A stretch of DNA of 64,000 nt from Pseudarthrobacter enclensis (GCF_030811655.1 NZ_JAUSRE010000006.1:1-64000); one strand, 5' to 3'; numbered from the stretch's first letter, positions 9,286 through 22,406 are shown. The notes: a model not told the origin generated them from the sequence alone. Numbers and translations are program-made.

Positions 9286-9879
9286 CTAGCGGGCTGACGG
9301 TTCCGGCAGGTGTGGATGCGGTGTCAGCCCCATGAGTGAAACAAGCTCGTCCGCTGCCCGGCGGACGTCGTCGTTAATGACGGTGTGGTCGAACTCCGGT
9401 TCAGCAGCAAGTTCCAGTTTAGCGGTTTCCAGGCGTCGTTGCTGTTCCTCGGGGGTTTCGGTGCCCCGGCCCACCAGCCGGCGGACCATCTCGTCCCAGC
9501 TGGGCGGGGCCAGGAACACGAACTGGGCGTCAGGAACGGCCGCCTTGACCTGGCGTGCTCCCTGCAGGTCGATCTCCAGCAGGACGGAACGGCCTTCGGC
9601 GATGGCCCGTTTCACGGTGCTCTTCAGGGTGCCGTAGGTGTTTTGACCGTGGACCACAGCCCATTCCAGGAGTTCACCCTCAGCAATGAGCTGCTCGAAC
9701 TCCTCCCTGGTTTTGAAGAAGTAGTGGACGCCATCCACTTCCCCGGGGCGGGGCGCCCGGGTGGTGGCTGAGACGGAAAGCCAAACCTCGGGGTAGTTGT
9801 CACGGATGTAGGTGGACACGGTGCCTTTGCCAACAGCCGTCGGACCTGCGAGGACTGTCAGTCCAGGTTTGTTGCTCAC
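9286..9879 (-). CDS. gmk: Guanylate kinase
   Basis: Gmk phosphorylates GMP and dGMP to the diphosphates with ATP. The 197-residue sequence has the P-loop [10 protein letters not shown] at residues 12-21, the GMP-binding [17 protein letters not shown] and the lid-region arginines in [20 protein letters not shown]. The start is GTG. It lies 43 bases downstream of mihF and 15 bases before rpoZ, so it is probably cotranscribed with both. Confidence 0.97.
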   Translation of the reverse strand: MSNKPGLTVLAGPTAVGKGTVSTYIRDNYPEVWLSVSATTRAPRPGEVDGVHYFFKTREEFEQLIAEGELLEWAVVHGQNTYGTLKSTVKRAIAEGRSVLLEIDLQGARQVKAAVPDAQFVFLAPPSWDEMVRRLVGRGTETPEEQQRRLETAKLELAAEPEFDHTVINDDVRRAADELVSLMGLTPHPHLPEPSAR

Positions 9880-9922
9880 GTATTCCTTTTGCGCAGTTGG
9901 GGGAAGACAGGCGCCGCCTGCC

Positions 9923-10240
9923 TCAATGCTCGTCTATAAAATCTACCAGCGCCCGGCGCTGGTGGACGCCCAGGCCCCGGACCCGGCGGGAGGCAGCAAT
10001 ACCCAGCTGCTGCATGATGGCGGCGGCCCGCACCTTGCCGATGCCCGGAAGGGCTTCGAGCAGTTCCGAAACCCTCATGCGGGCCAGCGCGTCGTCCTCC
10101 AGCGCGGAGCTGATGATGTCAGCGGCGGTCCTGTCGCCGTTCCGCAGGCTCTCCTTTGCGGCAGCCCGGGTGGCCCTGGCCGCCGCGGCCTTGCCCAGCG
10201 CATCGGCCCGTTCAGACGCAGATAAGGGTCGCAGGACCAT
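9923..10240 (-). CDS. mihF: Integration host factor, actinobacterial type (mIHF)
   Basis: A 105-residue nucleoid-associated protein unrelated to E. coli IHF. It has a long N-terminal helix ([20 protein letters not shown]) and a helix-two-turn-helix core, [20 protein letters not shown], ending [18 protein letters not shown]. These match the mycobacterial mIHF and streptomycete sIHF family, which bends DNA. I chose the ATG at 10240 because the family begins with a short leader before PLS and a GGGGG tract lies upstream. An in-frame ATG at 10270 would add ten unconserved residues. It heads the gmk-rpoZ-coaBC-metK unit. Confidence 0.92.
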   Translation of the reverse strand: MVLRPLSASERADALGKAAAARATRAAAKESLRNGDRTAADIISSALEDDALARMRVSELLEALPGIGKVRAAAIMQQLGIAASRRVRGLGVHQRRALVDFIDEH

Positions 10241-10270
10241 CACGGACACCCCCGAAGTCGGCGGATTCAT

Positions 10271-10290
10271 CCAAGGGCGGCCGCCCTTGG
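10271..10290. repeat. Perfect 20-bp palindrome between pyrF and mihF
   Basis: CCAAGGGCGGCCGCCCTTGG is a perfect 20-base palindrome in the 109-base gap between the pyrF stop and the mihF start. It could form a hairpin that ends the pyr operon transcript, although no U-tract follows. It could equally be a protein-binding dyad in the mihF promoter. The sequence does not decide between these. Confidence 0.6.
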
Positions 10291-10349
10291 ACCTGTCCTG
10301 AAACTACCCTTTGGTGCAGCCCGAATCAATGCATCCGGGCAATTGCGGG

Positions 10350-11199
10350 CTATCCCCGGAGTCCGTCCAGGGTGTGGAGTGCAGCTTCCCGCAGTCCGCT
10401 GACCTGCGGTCCCGCCGTCAGGATGCCGCGGCTGGAAGTTCCGAGGACCAGCGGGTAGGCGGTGCCGAAGGTCGCCCGAAGGTCAGCCGGAGTTGCCCCC
10501 TGGGCGCCGAGTCCGGGAGCCAGGATGGGTCCGCGGACGGAAGCCAGATCCAGCTCCAGGTCCGTCAGTGCGCTGCCGACGGTGGCGCCGACCACCAGGC
10601 CCACGGAACCGAGGCTGCCCCCGTACCGGGCGTTCTCCGCCGCGGCGGACTCCGTGATCCTGCGTGCCACGGAGTCTCTTCCGCCCACGTGCTGGACCGA
10701 AGCTCCCTCGGGGTTGGATGTCAGTGCCAGCACGAACACGCCGCGCCCGGTGTCGGCCGCGAGGTCCAGCGCGGGGCGCAGGGACTCAAAGCCGAGGTAT
10801 GGGCTCAGCGTGACCGCGTCGGCTGCCAGGGGGGATCCGTCGCGGAGCCACGCGTCAGCGTAGGCGGCCATGGTGGAACCGATGTCGCCGCGCTTTGCGT
10901 CAGCAATCGTGAGCACTGACGAGTCCCGGGCCGTGGCCAGGAGCTCCTCCAGCACCGCCATGCCGGCGGACCCGTGCCGTTCATACAGTGCCACCTGGGG
11001 CTTCACCGCGGCAGCGAGCGAAGCCACCGCCTCCAGCACGGTCAGCGAGAAACGCCGAAGCCCCGCGGCGTCGTCGTCCAGTCCCCAGGCTTGCAGCAGC
11101 GCCGGATGCGGATCAATGCCAACGCACAGCGGCCCGCGCGCAGCCATGGCGGCGCCGAGCCGGGAGCCAAAGGACTCCCGGCCGGCGGCGGGTACCTGC

Positions 11200-11207
<8 letters not shown>
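10350..11207 (-). CDS. pyrF: Orotidine 5'-phosphate decarboxylase (type 2)
   Basis: PyrF performs the last step of UMP synthesis, decarboxylating OMP. The 285-residue length and the active-site motif [22 protein letters not shown] place it in the longer type-2 subfamily found in Actinobacteria. [12 protein letters not shown] near the start and [11 protein letters not shown] near the end bind phosphate. I chose the ATG at 11207, which overlaps the carB stop by 8 bases. The reading frame stays open further upstream inside carB, but that part does not resemble the family. It is the last gene of the pyr operon. Confidence 0.95.
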
Positions 11208-14513
<3,306 letters not shown>

Positions 14514-14514
<1 letters not shown>

Positions 14515-15731
14515 TACTTCTTGTCCTCGGTCTTGTTGTCGGTGGCGGGGTTGGTGTCAGCGTTCTTCGTGTCCGCCATCAGGTCAATGAAGCGGTCGAA
14601 CAGGTAGGCGGCATCGTGCGGGCCAGCCGCTGCTTCCGGGTGGTACTGCACAGAGAACGCCGGGATGTCCAGGCAGGCCAGGCCTTCCACGACGTCGTCA
14701 TTCAGGCTGATGTGGCTCACTTCCACCCGCCCGTAGCGTGCCTCGGGAGCCTGGGTGGCGCCCTCGAGCGGGGCGTCCACGGCAAAGCCGTGGTTCTGGG
14801 AAGTGATTTCCACCTTGCCCGTGCGCCGGTCCATGACCGGTTGGTTGATGCCGCGGTGTCCGTAGCGGAGCTTGTAGGTGCCAAAGCCCAGTGCGCGGCC
14901 CAGGATCTGGTTGCCGAAGCAGATACCGAAGTACGGCAGCTTTTCGTCCAGGACGGAGCGCAGGAGGCTGACCTGGGCGTCCGCGGTGGCGGGGTCACCC
15001 GGGCCGTTGGACATGAAGAAGCCGTCCGGGTTGACGGCCTTGACGTCCTCGAGGGTGGCGGTGGCGGGAAGTACGTGGACGCGGACGCCGCGCTCCGCGA
15101 AGCGGACGGGGGTCATCGCCTTGATGCCGAGGTCGATCGCCGCAATGGTGAAGCGGGGTTCACCGTCCCAGCCGTGGTCCTTCGGTTCCACCACGAAGGC
15201 TTTGTCGACGCTGACTTCCTCGGCCAGGCGCGAACCCTCCATGGGGGCGCTGGCCAGGACGGCGTCGACCAGTTCCTTGTCCGTGGCCTCCGCAGCCTCG
15301 CCGGAGAAGATGCCGGCGCGCATGGTTTTGTGCTCGCGCAGGTGGCGGGTGATGGCGCGGGTGTCCACTCCCTGGATGCCGACGATGCCCTGGGCCACCA
15401 GTTCCTCGTCCAGCGACCGCTCGGATCGCCAGTTGGAGGGCCGCCGCGCAGCGTCGCGGACGATGTACCCGGCCACCCAGATGCGCCGGGACTCGGCGTC
15501 CTCATCGTTCACACCGGTGTTGCCGATATGCGGGGCCGTCTGCACCACCAGCTGGTGGGCGTAAGACGGGTCGGTGATGGTTTCCTGGTAGCCGGTCATG
15601 CCCGTGGCAAAGACGGCCTCGCCCAGGGCGGTGCCGGTGGCGCCGTAGCTGGTGCCGCGGAAAATGCGCCCGTCTTCGAGAACTAGCGCTGCCGGAGCGG
15701 AGGTGGTTGCTGTCAATGTATTCGCTTTCAC
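14514..15731 (-). CDS. carA: Carbamoyl-phosphate synthase small (glutaminase) subunit
   Basis: CarA hydrolyses glutamine and channels ammonia to CarB. The class-I amidotransferase triad is clear: Cys in [16 protein letters not shown] and His-x-Glu in [13 protein letters not shown]. The N-terminal domain starts [12 protein letters not shown]. Several non-ATG starts are possible. I prefer GTG at 15731, giving 405 residues, because GGAAAG lies seven bases upstream; GTG at 15755 and a TTG slightly downstream are alternatives. The 3' end of the PH-like gene overlaps or abuts this start region, so the two are translationally coupled. Confidence 0.96.
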
Positions 15732-15735
15732 TGTC

Positions 15736-16254
15736 TTACTTTCCACTGGTGGCACCAGCCGCTGGGGCTGACGAAATCAAATCCTGAAGGGCCTGGTACA
15801 GCACGTCCTTGTCCGCGGCGCGGCGGGTCCGGAAGCCGGTGTCCAGCTCGTGCCTGCCAAGTGTCCAGGCGAGCACCAGCAGGCCATCCTTTTCTACGAA
15901 CTTACCCGCCATCCCGCTGTCCTGGCGTACGCCGGTGAGGGAGGCAGCCGGGATGTACAGGGCGGGCGCCCCGGCTCTTTCATAAAGGACGCCGTGCGGG
16001 TACACGGCCAGGTTGGAATTGGTGCGGATGCCCAGCCCGTGCACCGCAATCCGGTCGAGCCAATCGCCGGCGGTCGTGGTGGCCACATACTGGCCCTCGG
16101 CGACGGCGGTGGGCTCCCCCGGTGCACCGGGCACCTGGGGCAGCTGCTCGACGTCGGACTGGCGTTTCAGGCGGTTGCGCCACCCCAGGGCAAGAAGGAC
16201 AAAGACGACGGCGACCACCGCCAGCATGGCAAGGCCGGGAAGGATCTTGTCCAT
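15736..16254 (-). CDS. PH-like membrane-anchored protein of the pyr operon
   Basis: This 172-residue protein has one N-terminal membrane segment (residues 4-24, [21 protein letters not shown]) and a basic stop-transfer (RNRLKRQ). A soluble domain of beta-strand character follows from about residue 58 ([21 protein letters not shown]) and resembles bacterial pleckstrin-homology-like domains. It sits between pyrC and carA, exactly where M. tuberculosis has Rv1382. Its ATG overlaps the pyrC stop. The position, coupling and conservation suggest a role linked to pyrimidine synthesis or to anchoring it at the membrane. No enzymatic motif is visible and the function is unknown. Confidence 0.85.
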   Translation of the reverse strand: MDKILPGLAMLAVVAVVFVLLALGWRNRLKRQSDVEQLPQVPGAPGEPTAVAEGQYVATTTAGDWLDRIAVHGLGIRTNSNLAVYPHGVLYERAGAPALYIPAASLTGVRQDSGMAGKFVEKDGLLVLAWTLGRHELDTGFRTRRAADKDVLYQALQDLISSAPAAGATSGK

Positions 16255-17594
16255 CAGGCCGCGCCTGCCGGGGTTGCCGCGGCTTCGGGGTGGGGCGTGT
16301 TGAGTGCGCCGTCGAGGACGGTGGGGTGCCCCTTGAAGAAGGTGGCCACCACCTTGCCCGGCAGTTCCCTGCCCGCGAACGGGGAGTTGCGGCCCATGGT
16401 GGCCATCCGGAAAGGGTCCACCGTCCAGCGTGCCGCCGGATCAACCAAGATGAAGTTCGCGGGTTCGCCTGCCTCGATGGGCCTGCCCTGGTCGCTCAGC
16501 CGGCCGATCTTCGCCGCCGCGGTGGACGTGACCCGGGCGAAGTCAGCCCAGGTCATCAGGCCGGTGTCGATCATGGCGTGCTGGACCACGGACAGTGCTG
16601 TTTCCAGGCCCGTCATTCCCATGGCCGCCTGCGCCCACTCGCATTCCTTGTGCTCGCTCGGGTGTGGGGCGTGATCTGTGCCCACCACGTCGATGGTGCC
16701 GTCTGCCAGGCCTGCACGCAGTGCCTGGACGTCGGCGTCGGTGCGCAGCGGCGGGTTGACCTTGAAGACGGGGTCGTAGCTGCGCACGAGGTCGTCGGTG
16801 AGCAGCAGGTGGTGCGGCGTGACCTCGGCCGTGACGTCGATACCCCGTTCCTTGGCCCAACGGATAATCTCCACCGACCCGGCCGTGGACACGTGGCACA
16901 CGTGCAGGCGGGAGCCCACGTGCTGTGCCAGCAGGACGTCCCGGGCAATGATGCTTTCCTCAGCAACCGCAGGCCAGCCGGTGAGGCCCAGCACGGCGGA
17001 TACATCGCCTTCGTTCATCTGTGCCCCGGCGGTCAGGCGGGGCTCCTGGGCGTGCTGGGCCACCACGCCGTCGAACGCCTTGACATACTCCAGGGCGCGG
17101 CGCATCAGCACGGGGTCATGGACGCAGATGCCGTCGTCGGAAAACATCCGAACCCGGGCACGGGAATCGGCCATGGCGCCGAGCTCAGCCAACTGCTCTC
17201 CTGCGAGGCCGACCGTTACAGCGCCCACCGGGCGGACGTCCACCCATCCGGCCGCACGGCCCAGGGTGTAGACCTGCTCCACGACGCCTGCGGTGTCGGC
17301 AACCGGCGTGCTGTTGGCCATGGCGTGCACGGCGGTGTAGCCACCGAGCGCAGCCGCACGCGTTCCGGTCTCCACGGTTTCGGCATCCTCGCGGCCGGGT
17401 TCGCGGAGGTGCGTGTGCACGTCCACCATGCCGGGCAGCGCCACCAGGCCGGCGGCGTCGATTACGGTGGCGCCGTCGACGGAAAGGCCACTGCCGATCT
17501 CGGCGATGATGCCGTCCCGGACCAGCAGGTCTGCGGGCTCGCCACCAAGAATGGCGGCGCCCTGGATGAGGTACGTTCCGGTGTTGGCTGCCAT
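16254..17594 (-). CDS. pyrC: Dihydroorotase
   Basis: PyrC cyclises carbamoyl aspartate to dihydroorotate. The 446-residue sequence is a class-I (long) dihydroorotase. The metal-binding HTHLREPGREDAET follows VDV, LHVCHVSTAGS and the later Asp in VGTDHAPH supply further ligands, and NPPLR lies in the substrate region. The ATG at 17594 overlaps the pyrB stop by one base, and its own stop overlaps the next ATG. It belongs to the pyrR-pyrB-pyrC-carAB-pyrF unit. Confidence 0.97.
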   Translation of the reverse strand: MAANTGTYLIQGAAILGGEPADLLVRDGIIAEIGSGLSVDGATVIDAAGLVALPGMVDVHTHLREPGREDAETVETGTRAAALGGYTAVHAMANSTPVADTAGVVEQVYTLGRAAGWVDVRPVGAVTVGLAGEQLAELGAMADSRARVRMFSDDGICVHDPVLMRRALEYVKAFDGVVAQHAQEPRLTAGAQMNEGDVSAVLGLTGWPAVAEESIIARDVLLAQHVGSRLHVCHVSTAGSVEIIRWAKERGIDVTAEVTPHHLLLTDDLVRSYDPVFKVNPPLRTDADVQALRAGLADGTIDVVGTDHAPHPSEHKECEWAQAAMGMTGLETALSVVQHAMIDTGLMTWADFARVTSTAAAKIGRLSDQGRPIEAGEPANFILVDPAARWTVDPFRMATMGRNSPFAGRELPGKVVATFFKGHPTVLDGALNTPHPEAAATPAGAA

Positions 17595-18622
17595 CAGATG
17601 CTCTCCTTGGTGGAAGGGGCGGCGGCAGCGTAGGCCGGTGCCCGGTGTGCGGCTGGTTCCCGGGTGTCACCGGAGAGCAGCAGGTAAAGCGCGGCCATCC
17701 GCACGGACACGCCGTTGCGGACCTGCGCCAGGACGGTGGACCGGGGCGAGTCCGCGGCGGCGGCACTGATCTCCAGGCCCCGGTTCATGGGTCCGGGGTG
17801 CATGATGATCGTATCCGTCATGCCAAGGTCATCCAGGGCACGGAGGCGGTTGTCGTCAAAGCCCCAGCGGCGCGAGTATTCCCGGGTGCTGGGAAAGAAG
17901 GAGGCGTTCATTCGCTCGCCCTGCACGCGGAGCATCATGATGGCGTCGACGCCGTTTGCCAGCGTCTGGTCCAGGTCGTAACTGACGCTGCAGGGCCATT
18001 TTTCGACGCCGACGGGCAGCAGGGTGGGCGGGGCGACCAGGGTGACTTCTGCGCCAAGGGTGCGGAGCAGCCAGACGTTCGAACGCGCCACGCGGGAGTG
18101 CAGGACGTCGCCTGCTATGGCCACCCGCATGCCCTTGAGGTCGGTCCCTTCGGAACCGGTGCCCGAGAGGCGGGCCCAGTGCCGGCGCATGGTGAAAGCG
18201 TCGAGCAGGGCCTGTGTGGGGTGTTCATGGGTGCCGTCGCCCGCGTTGATGACGGCTGCATCGATCCAGTCGGTCGCCGCGAGCCGGTGGGGGGCGCCCG
18301 ACGCCCAGTGCCGGATGACGACGGCGTCCGCACCCATGGCGGACAGCGTCTGGGCCGTGTCTTTGAGGGATTCGCCCTTGGAGACGGATGATCCCTTGGC
18401 TGCGAAGTTGATGACGTCCGCCGAAAGCCGCTTGGCTGCGGCTTCGAACGAGATACGGGTGCGGGTGGAGTCCTCGAAGAAGAGGTTGACCACGGTGCGT
18501 CCGCGCAGGGCCGGGAGTTTCTTCACTTCCCGCTCCCCCACGGCCGACATTTCCTCGGCGGTGTCCAGTATGCGGATGGCGTTCGAAAGGCTGAGGTCCT
18601 CAGTGGACAGAAGGTGCTTCAT
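17594..18622 (-). CDS. pyrB: Aspartate carbamoyltransferase catalytic subunit
   Basis: PyrB condenses carbamoyl phosphate with aspartate, the committed pyrimidine step. The 342-residue protein shows the carbamoyl-phosphate loop [15 protein letters not shown] (residues about 49-63), the 80s-type loop [16 protein letters not shown] and [12 protein letters not shown]. No regulatory chain gene (pyrI) is present, so allosteric control of the E. coli type is not expected. The ATG overlaps the pyrR stop by four bases (ATGA). Residues 325-342 are a non-conserved tail. Confidence 0.97.
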   Translation of the reverse strand: MKHLLSTEDLSLSNAIRILDTAEEMSAVGEREVKKLPALRGRTVVNLFFEDSTRTRISFEAAAKRLSADVINFAAKGSSVSKGESLKDTAQTLSAMGADAVVIRHWASGAPHRLAATDWIDAAVINAGDGTHEHPTQALLDAFTMRRHWARLSGTGSEGTDLKGMRVAIAGDVLHSRVARSNVWLLRTLGAEVTLVAPPTLLPVGVEKWPCSVSYDLDQTLANGVDAIMMLRVQGERMNASFFPSTREYSRRWGFDDNRLRALDDLGMTDTIIMHPGPMNRGLEISAAAADSPRSTVLAQVRNGVSVRMAALYLLLSGDTREPAAHRAPAYAAAAPSTKESI

Positions 18623-19206
18623 GCGCCGCCCTCGATCACGACTTCGTTGACCGGGACGCCGGCGTCGGACATGTCCGTTTCTTCGAGCCGGACCCGGACC
18701 TTCTCGGAGGCGGCGGTGGGCAGGTTCTTGCCAACGTGGTCGGCGCGGATGGGAAGTTCCCGGTGCCCGCGGTCGATCAGGACCGCCAGCCGGACGATGC
18801 GGGGTCGGCCGAGGTCGACAAGGGCGTCGAGGGCAGCCCGGATGGTGCGTCCCGAGTAGAGGACGTCGTCGATGAGCACCACCACTTTGTTGTCGATGCC
18901 GGTGCGGGGCAGACGGGTGGGATACGGCGGCCGCGTCCCCTGGTGGGAGAGATCGTCACGGAACATGGTGACGTCAAGCTGCCCCACGATGGCTGCGGCG
19001 TCAACGGTGTTGTCCGCGGCGGCAATTTTTTCGGCAAGCCGGACAGCCAGCGGGTAACCGCGGCGGGGAATGCCCAAAAGGACCAGGTCCCGGGATCCCT
19101 TGTTGGCTTCGAGGATCTCATGGGCGATACGAGTGAGTGCCCGGTCAATGTCCGCCTGGCTCAGGACGACCCTGGCTGGAACCGGTGCGCTGGTGACAGA
19201 AGTCAA
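18619..19206 (-). CDS. pyrR: Bifunctional pyr operon regulator / uracil phosphoribosyltransferase
   Basis: PyrR senses UMP/UTP and binds pyr mRNA. It also has uracil phosphoribosyltransferase activity. The 195-residue protein has the PRPP motif [20 protein letters not shown], the flexible-loop region [10 protein letters not shown] and the RNA-binding basic helix [19 protein letters not shown] chose TTG at 19206 because GGGGAG lies seven bases upstream and residues begin to match the family shortly after. It is the first gene of the pyr operon. Its ribosome binding site overlaps a PyrR-type RNA hairpin, implying that PyrR represses translation of its own operon. Confidence 0.95.
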   Translation of the reverse strand: MTSVTSAPVPARVVLSQADIDRALTRIAHEILEANKGSRDLVLLGIPRRGYPLAVRLAEKIAAADNTVDAAAIVGQLDVTMFRDDLSHQGTRPPYPTRLPRTGIDNKVVVLIDDVLYSGRTIRAALDALVDLGRPRIVRLAVLIDRGHRELPIRADHVGKNLPTAASEKVRVRLEETDMSDAGVPVNEVVIEGGA

Positions 19207-19217
19207 CGCTCGTCTCC

Positions 19218-19252
19218 CCTTTCCCCGCCTCACAGGACGGAATTAAAAAAGG
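19218..19252 (-). promoter_or_regulatory. PyrR-binding RNA loop in the pyr leader
   Basis: Read on the minus strand, the leader forms CCUUU...AAAGG with a UUUAA internal bulge. An upper stem CCGUC/GGCGG closes a CUGUGA hexaloop. This fits the known PyrR recognition rules, a CNGNGA hexaloop and a UUUAA-type bulge. The 3' arm ends inside the pyrR Shine-Dalgarno (GGGGAG, 19214-19219). No attenuator terminator follows, so the expected mechanism is UMP-dependent block of translation initiation, as described for mycobacterial pyr operons. Confidence 0.82.
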
Positions 19253-19396
19253 AATGTTTGCTTTCCAAAATTACCACACGGTCCCCGGGCCCCGGCCCCG
19301 GAACAACGCGGCGCTCATCACACCCGGTCCCGCGGCCGCCCGGCCCTGGTGGGGCGGTCCTTGGTGGCGCGGTAGGCCCAGCTTAGGCTGTCGGGT

Positions 19397-20674
19397 ATGC
19401 CGATGTATTCGCAGCACCCCTCCCCCGGCCTGCCCGACGACCCCTACCTCGGGCCGGGCGGCCCCGTCCCCCGGCAGGCCAACCCGAGCTGGATGGGACA
19501 GGTGCAGCCGCAGCACTACCGGGCCGCGCCGGGCCACCAGGGCCAGCCGCTGGCTGCCGTGGTGCCGCCGCAGGCGCAGGGGGCGGTGCTGCAGGCATCG
19601 CGCACGCGCAGCGGGCTGGTGGGCTTGGCCGTGGCCGGTGGCGTCCTGGCTTTCCTGAGCCTTTTCCTCGTGGTGCCGTTCCTGTTGTCCAACACCGGCG
19701 TCGGCGGATTCGTGATTGGTTTCCTGGCCTCACTTATTCCATTGACGGTGGTCCTGGCGGCCGTGCACATCATTGACCGGTGGGAGCCGGAACCGAAGCG
19801 GCTTCTGTTTTTCGCTTTCACATGGGGCGCGGCGGTATCCGTCGCCGTAACCCTGCTCATCCAGCCGTTCTTCGTGATCGCCTTCCAGTTCACCGGGGAA
19901 CCTGACCTGCAGACCTACATGGCCACCGTCCAGGCACCAATCGTCGAGGAGTTCGCAAAGTCGCTGGGCCTGCTGATCCTCCTGCTCGCGGCGCGCCGGC
20001 AGTTCGATGGACCAGTGGACGGCGTGGTGTTCGCCTTCACCATCGCCGGCGGGTTCGCGTTCACCGAAAACATCCTCTACTTCGGCAGGGCCGTCGCGGA
20101 GTCGGCGTCCCCGGCCAGCGACTTCGCCCAGATTTTCTTCCTTCGCGGCGTCATGTCCCCGTTCGCCCACGCGATCTTCACCGGCACCACCGGTCTTGTC
20201 ATGGGCTTTGCAGCGAGGCGGTGGCACACGGGCGCGTCGATCGGGGCCTTCTTTGTGGGGCTGCTGCCGGCCATGTTCCTGCACAACCGGTGGAACAGCA
20301 TGGGGCAGGGTTTCGTGCTGGACTACATCATGGTCCAGGTGCCGATTTTCCTCCTGGCGGTGGGCGGCATCATCTTCCTGCGGGTTGCGGAGAAGCGCCT
20401 TACCCGGCAGCGTCTGCTGGAATACTCCGCCGCGGGGTGGTTTACGCCCGCCGAGGTCGAACTCCTCGCCACCCGCGCGGGACGCCGCACAGCCCTGGCA
20501 TGGGCGGCGGGCTCAGGCAGGAAGCCGCAGATGAAGCAGTTCCTGAAGGCGGCCACCCAGCTTGCCAACACCCGCCAACGGATCCTGAGTGGACGCGACG
20601 TGCCGCTGCACCAGGCGGAGGAAAGGCAGCAGCTGCAGCAGATCCTCTCCCTGCGGGCGTCCGTGGCCGGCTGA
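19397..20674 (+). CDS. PrsW-family intramembrane metalloprotease
   Basis: This 425-residue polytopic membrane protein has a Pro/Gln-rich cytoplasmic N-terminus (1-70), about eight hydrophobic segments and a cytoplasmic tail from about 330. The PrsW signatures are in order: DRWEPEPKR, the acidic APIVEEFAKSLG, GFAFTENILYFG and PFAHAIFTG, plus HNRWN. PrsW proteases cleave anti-sigma factors or similar single-pass substrates within the membrane. No sigma or anti-sigma gene lies nearby, so the substrate is unknown. It is divergent from pyrR and followed by a strong terminator. Confidence 0.9.
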   Translation: MPMYSQHPSPGLPDDPYLGPGGPVPRQANPSWMGQVQPQHYRAAPGHQGQPLAAVVPPQAQGAVLQASRTRSGLVGLAVAGGVLAFLSLFLVVPFLLSNTGVGGFVIGFLASLIPLTVVLAAVHIIDRWEPEPKRLLFFAFTWGAAVSVAVTLLIQPFFVIAFQFTGEPDLQTYMATVQAPIVEEFAKSLGLLILLLAARRQFDGPVDGVVFAFTIAGGFAFTENILYFGRAVAESASPASDFAQIFFLRGVMSPFAHAIFTGTTGLVMGFAARRWHTGASIGAFFVGLLPAMFLHNRWNSMGQGFVLDYIMVQVPIFLLAVGGIIFLRVAEKRLTRQRLLEYSAAGWFTPAEVELLATRAGRRTALAWAAGSGRKPQMKQFLKAATQLANTRQRILSGRDVPLHQAEERQQLQQILSLRASVAG

Positions 20675-20688
20675 ACTGTCCGCGGCAA

Positions 20689-20725
20689 CGCAAAAGGACC
20701 CCGCCAACGGCGGGGTCCTTTTGCG
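20689..20725. terminator. Strong bidirectional terminator between prsW-like gene and nusB
   Basis: A perfect 17-bp stem with a 3-base loop (core GGACCCCGCC aac GGCGGGGTCC) is flanked by CAAAA and TTTTG, so each strand gives a GC-rich hairpin followed by U residues. It lies 15 bases past the protease stop and 17 bases past the convergent nusB stop. It therefore serves both transcripts. Confidence 0.93.
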
Positions 20726-20741
20726 CGTTCCTGAGCGGAGC

Positions 20742-21152
20742 CTACGCGAGCAGCGAAGGCTTCAGCTGCTGCAGCCGGCCGAGAAGGCCGTTGATGAACT
20801 GGGGCGACTCATCGGTGGACAGCGACTTTGCCAGCGCAACTGCCTCGCTGACGGCTACACCGTCGGGGACGTCCTCGTTGTAAAGAAGTTCCCAGGTGCC
20901 TATGCGCAGGATGATGCGGTCTACCGACGGCATGCGCTCCAGGGTCCAGCCCTGCGAGTAGGTCTCCAGGAACTCGTCGATGGCTGCCTGGTGGGACAGC
21001 ACGCCTTCGACGATTTCCAGGGTGTAGGGGTTGACCACCTGGTCGGTCTTTTCCCGGCGTGCACGGAGCACGTCGAACGCCGAAACAGAGCGCTGCTCCG
21101 CTTCGAAAAGAACATCCAGTGCCCTGTTGCGGGCTTTACCGCGGGCGCTCAC
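20742..21152 (-). CDS. nusB: Transcription antitermination protein NusB
   Basis: NusB binds boxA RNA with NusE (S10) in rRNA antitermination. The 136-residue all-helical protein has the family landmarks ARNRALDVLFEAEQR at the N-terminus, VDRIILRIGTWELLY and the C-terminal ESPQFINGLLGRL. Its GTG start overlaps the efp stop by one base, so efp and nusB are coupled, the usual actinobacterial arrangement. Confidence 0.95.
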   Translation of the reverse strand: MSARGKARNRALDVLFEAEQRSVSAFDVLRARREKTDQVVNPYTLEIVEGVLSHQAAIDEFLETYSQGWTLERMPSVDRIILRIGTWELLYNEDVPDGVAVSEAVALAKSLSTDESPQFINGLLGRLQQLKPSLLA

Positions 21153-21715
21153 TACTCAGTGACCCGGCCCAGGTAGCTGCCGTCGCGGGTGTCCACCTTG
21201 ACCTTGGTGTTGTTTTCGATGAACAGCGGAACCTGGATCTCGTAGCCGGTTTCCAGGGTGGCCGGCTTGGTGCCTGCGGAGGAGCGGTCACCCTGCAGGC
21301 CCGGCTCGGTGTAGGTGATCTCCAGGACAACGCTCGGCGGCAGCTCGATGTAGAGGGGGGTGCCGTCGTGGATGGCGATGTTGACCATCTGGTTTTCAAG
21401 CATGAAGTTGGTGGCGTCGCCCACAGTGGCGCCGGAGACCGTGATCTGGTCGTAGTCGGAGGTGTCCATGAAAACGAAGTCCGCGCCGTCCTGGTACAGG
21501 TACTGGTAGTCGCGGCGGTCCACCGTGGCAGTCTCGATCTTGAGGCCGGCGTTAAAGGTCTTGTCAACAACCTTGCCGGACATGACGTTGCGCATCTTGG
21601 TGCGCACAAAGGCGCCGCCCTTGCCAGGCTTGACGTGCTGGAATTCGATGATGTTCCAGAGCTGGCCCTCGAGCTTCAGGACCGTTCCGTTCTTAATGTC
21701 ATTAGTGGTTGCCAC
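21152..21715 (-). CDS. efp: Elongation factor P
   Basis: EF-P relieves ribosome stalling at polyproline. The 187-residue, three-domain protein carries the tip loop [14 protein letters not shown], with a lysine at the position modified in some bacteria, and the C-terminal signature [25 protein letters not shown] in pieces. I chose GTG at 21715 ([10 protein letters not shown]) because AGAGGA is six bases upstream and homologues start there. The frame stays open about 30 codons further but that stretch is not conserved. It is followed by nusB. Confidence 0.96.
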   Translation of the reverse strand: MATTNDIKNGTVLKLEGQLWNIIEFQHVKPGKGGAFVRTKMRNVMSGKVVDKTFNAGLKIETATVDRRDYQYLYQDGADFVFMDTSDYDQITVSGATVGDATNFMLENQMVNIAIHDGTPLYIELPPSVVLEITYTEPGLQGDRSSAGTKPATLETGYEIQVPLFIENNTKVKVDTRDGSYLGRVTE

Positions 21716-21888
21716 TGGGTTCCTCTGGTTTCTTTGTCCGGCCGCCTGGGCCGGATGCTGTATGCCGGGCGGGCACGCCACAACGGCCCGCCTGCACGTG
21801 TTTGTCAAAAATCGCGTGGATGCAAAAATTCCACAACCATTCTACCGGTAAATAACGGGCAGCCTCTCCGAAGCCGCTGTCTGCCGCT

Positions 21889-22406
21889 TCAGCAGGCGAG
21901 ATCCAGGACGTCCCGGGCCCGCTGGAGCGCGACGGTTGAAGAGTAGATCTGGGCGGCGTCGGCCGATTGAGCCACGCGCAGGTCCAGGGCTTTGGAGAAA
22001 GACTCCACCGCCGCCGATGTTTGTCCGGCCGCGTACTGCGTCCTCCCCAGGTACTGGAGGGCCAGCGCTTCCCGGGGCGTGCCGTGCACCTCCGCGAGGA
22101 GCTGGCGGAACAAATCGATGGCGCGGTCCAGGCGGTGGGAGACGCTCAGCACCTCCGCTTCAAACACCCTCAGGCGGAATGACTCCGGGTCCTTGAACCG
22201 CGCCTCGGCCAGCAGCTCAGCCGCCTCGGACGCGTGCCCTTCCACCAGCAGCACGAAGATGTGGTCCGCAGGATCGGCTGAGGCCGCCAAGGCTTCCCGG
22301 ACCGCGTCCTCGTTGACGATTTGGGGCCGGAGTGAGTCCGGGTTGATGCGGATTCCCGGGAACCCGGCCTCCGGCCAGTCGGTGGTGCCGCTCATGTCGC
22401 CCTGCA

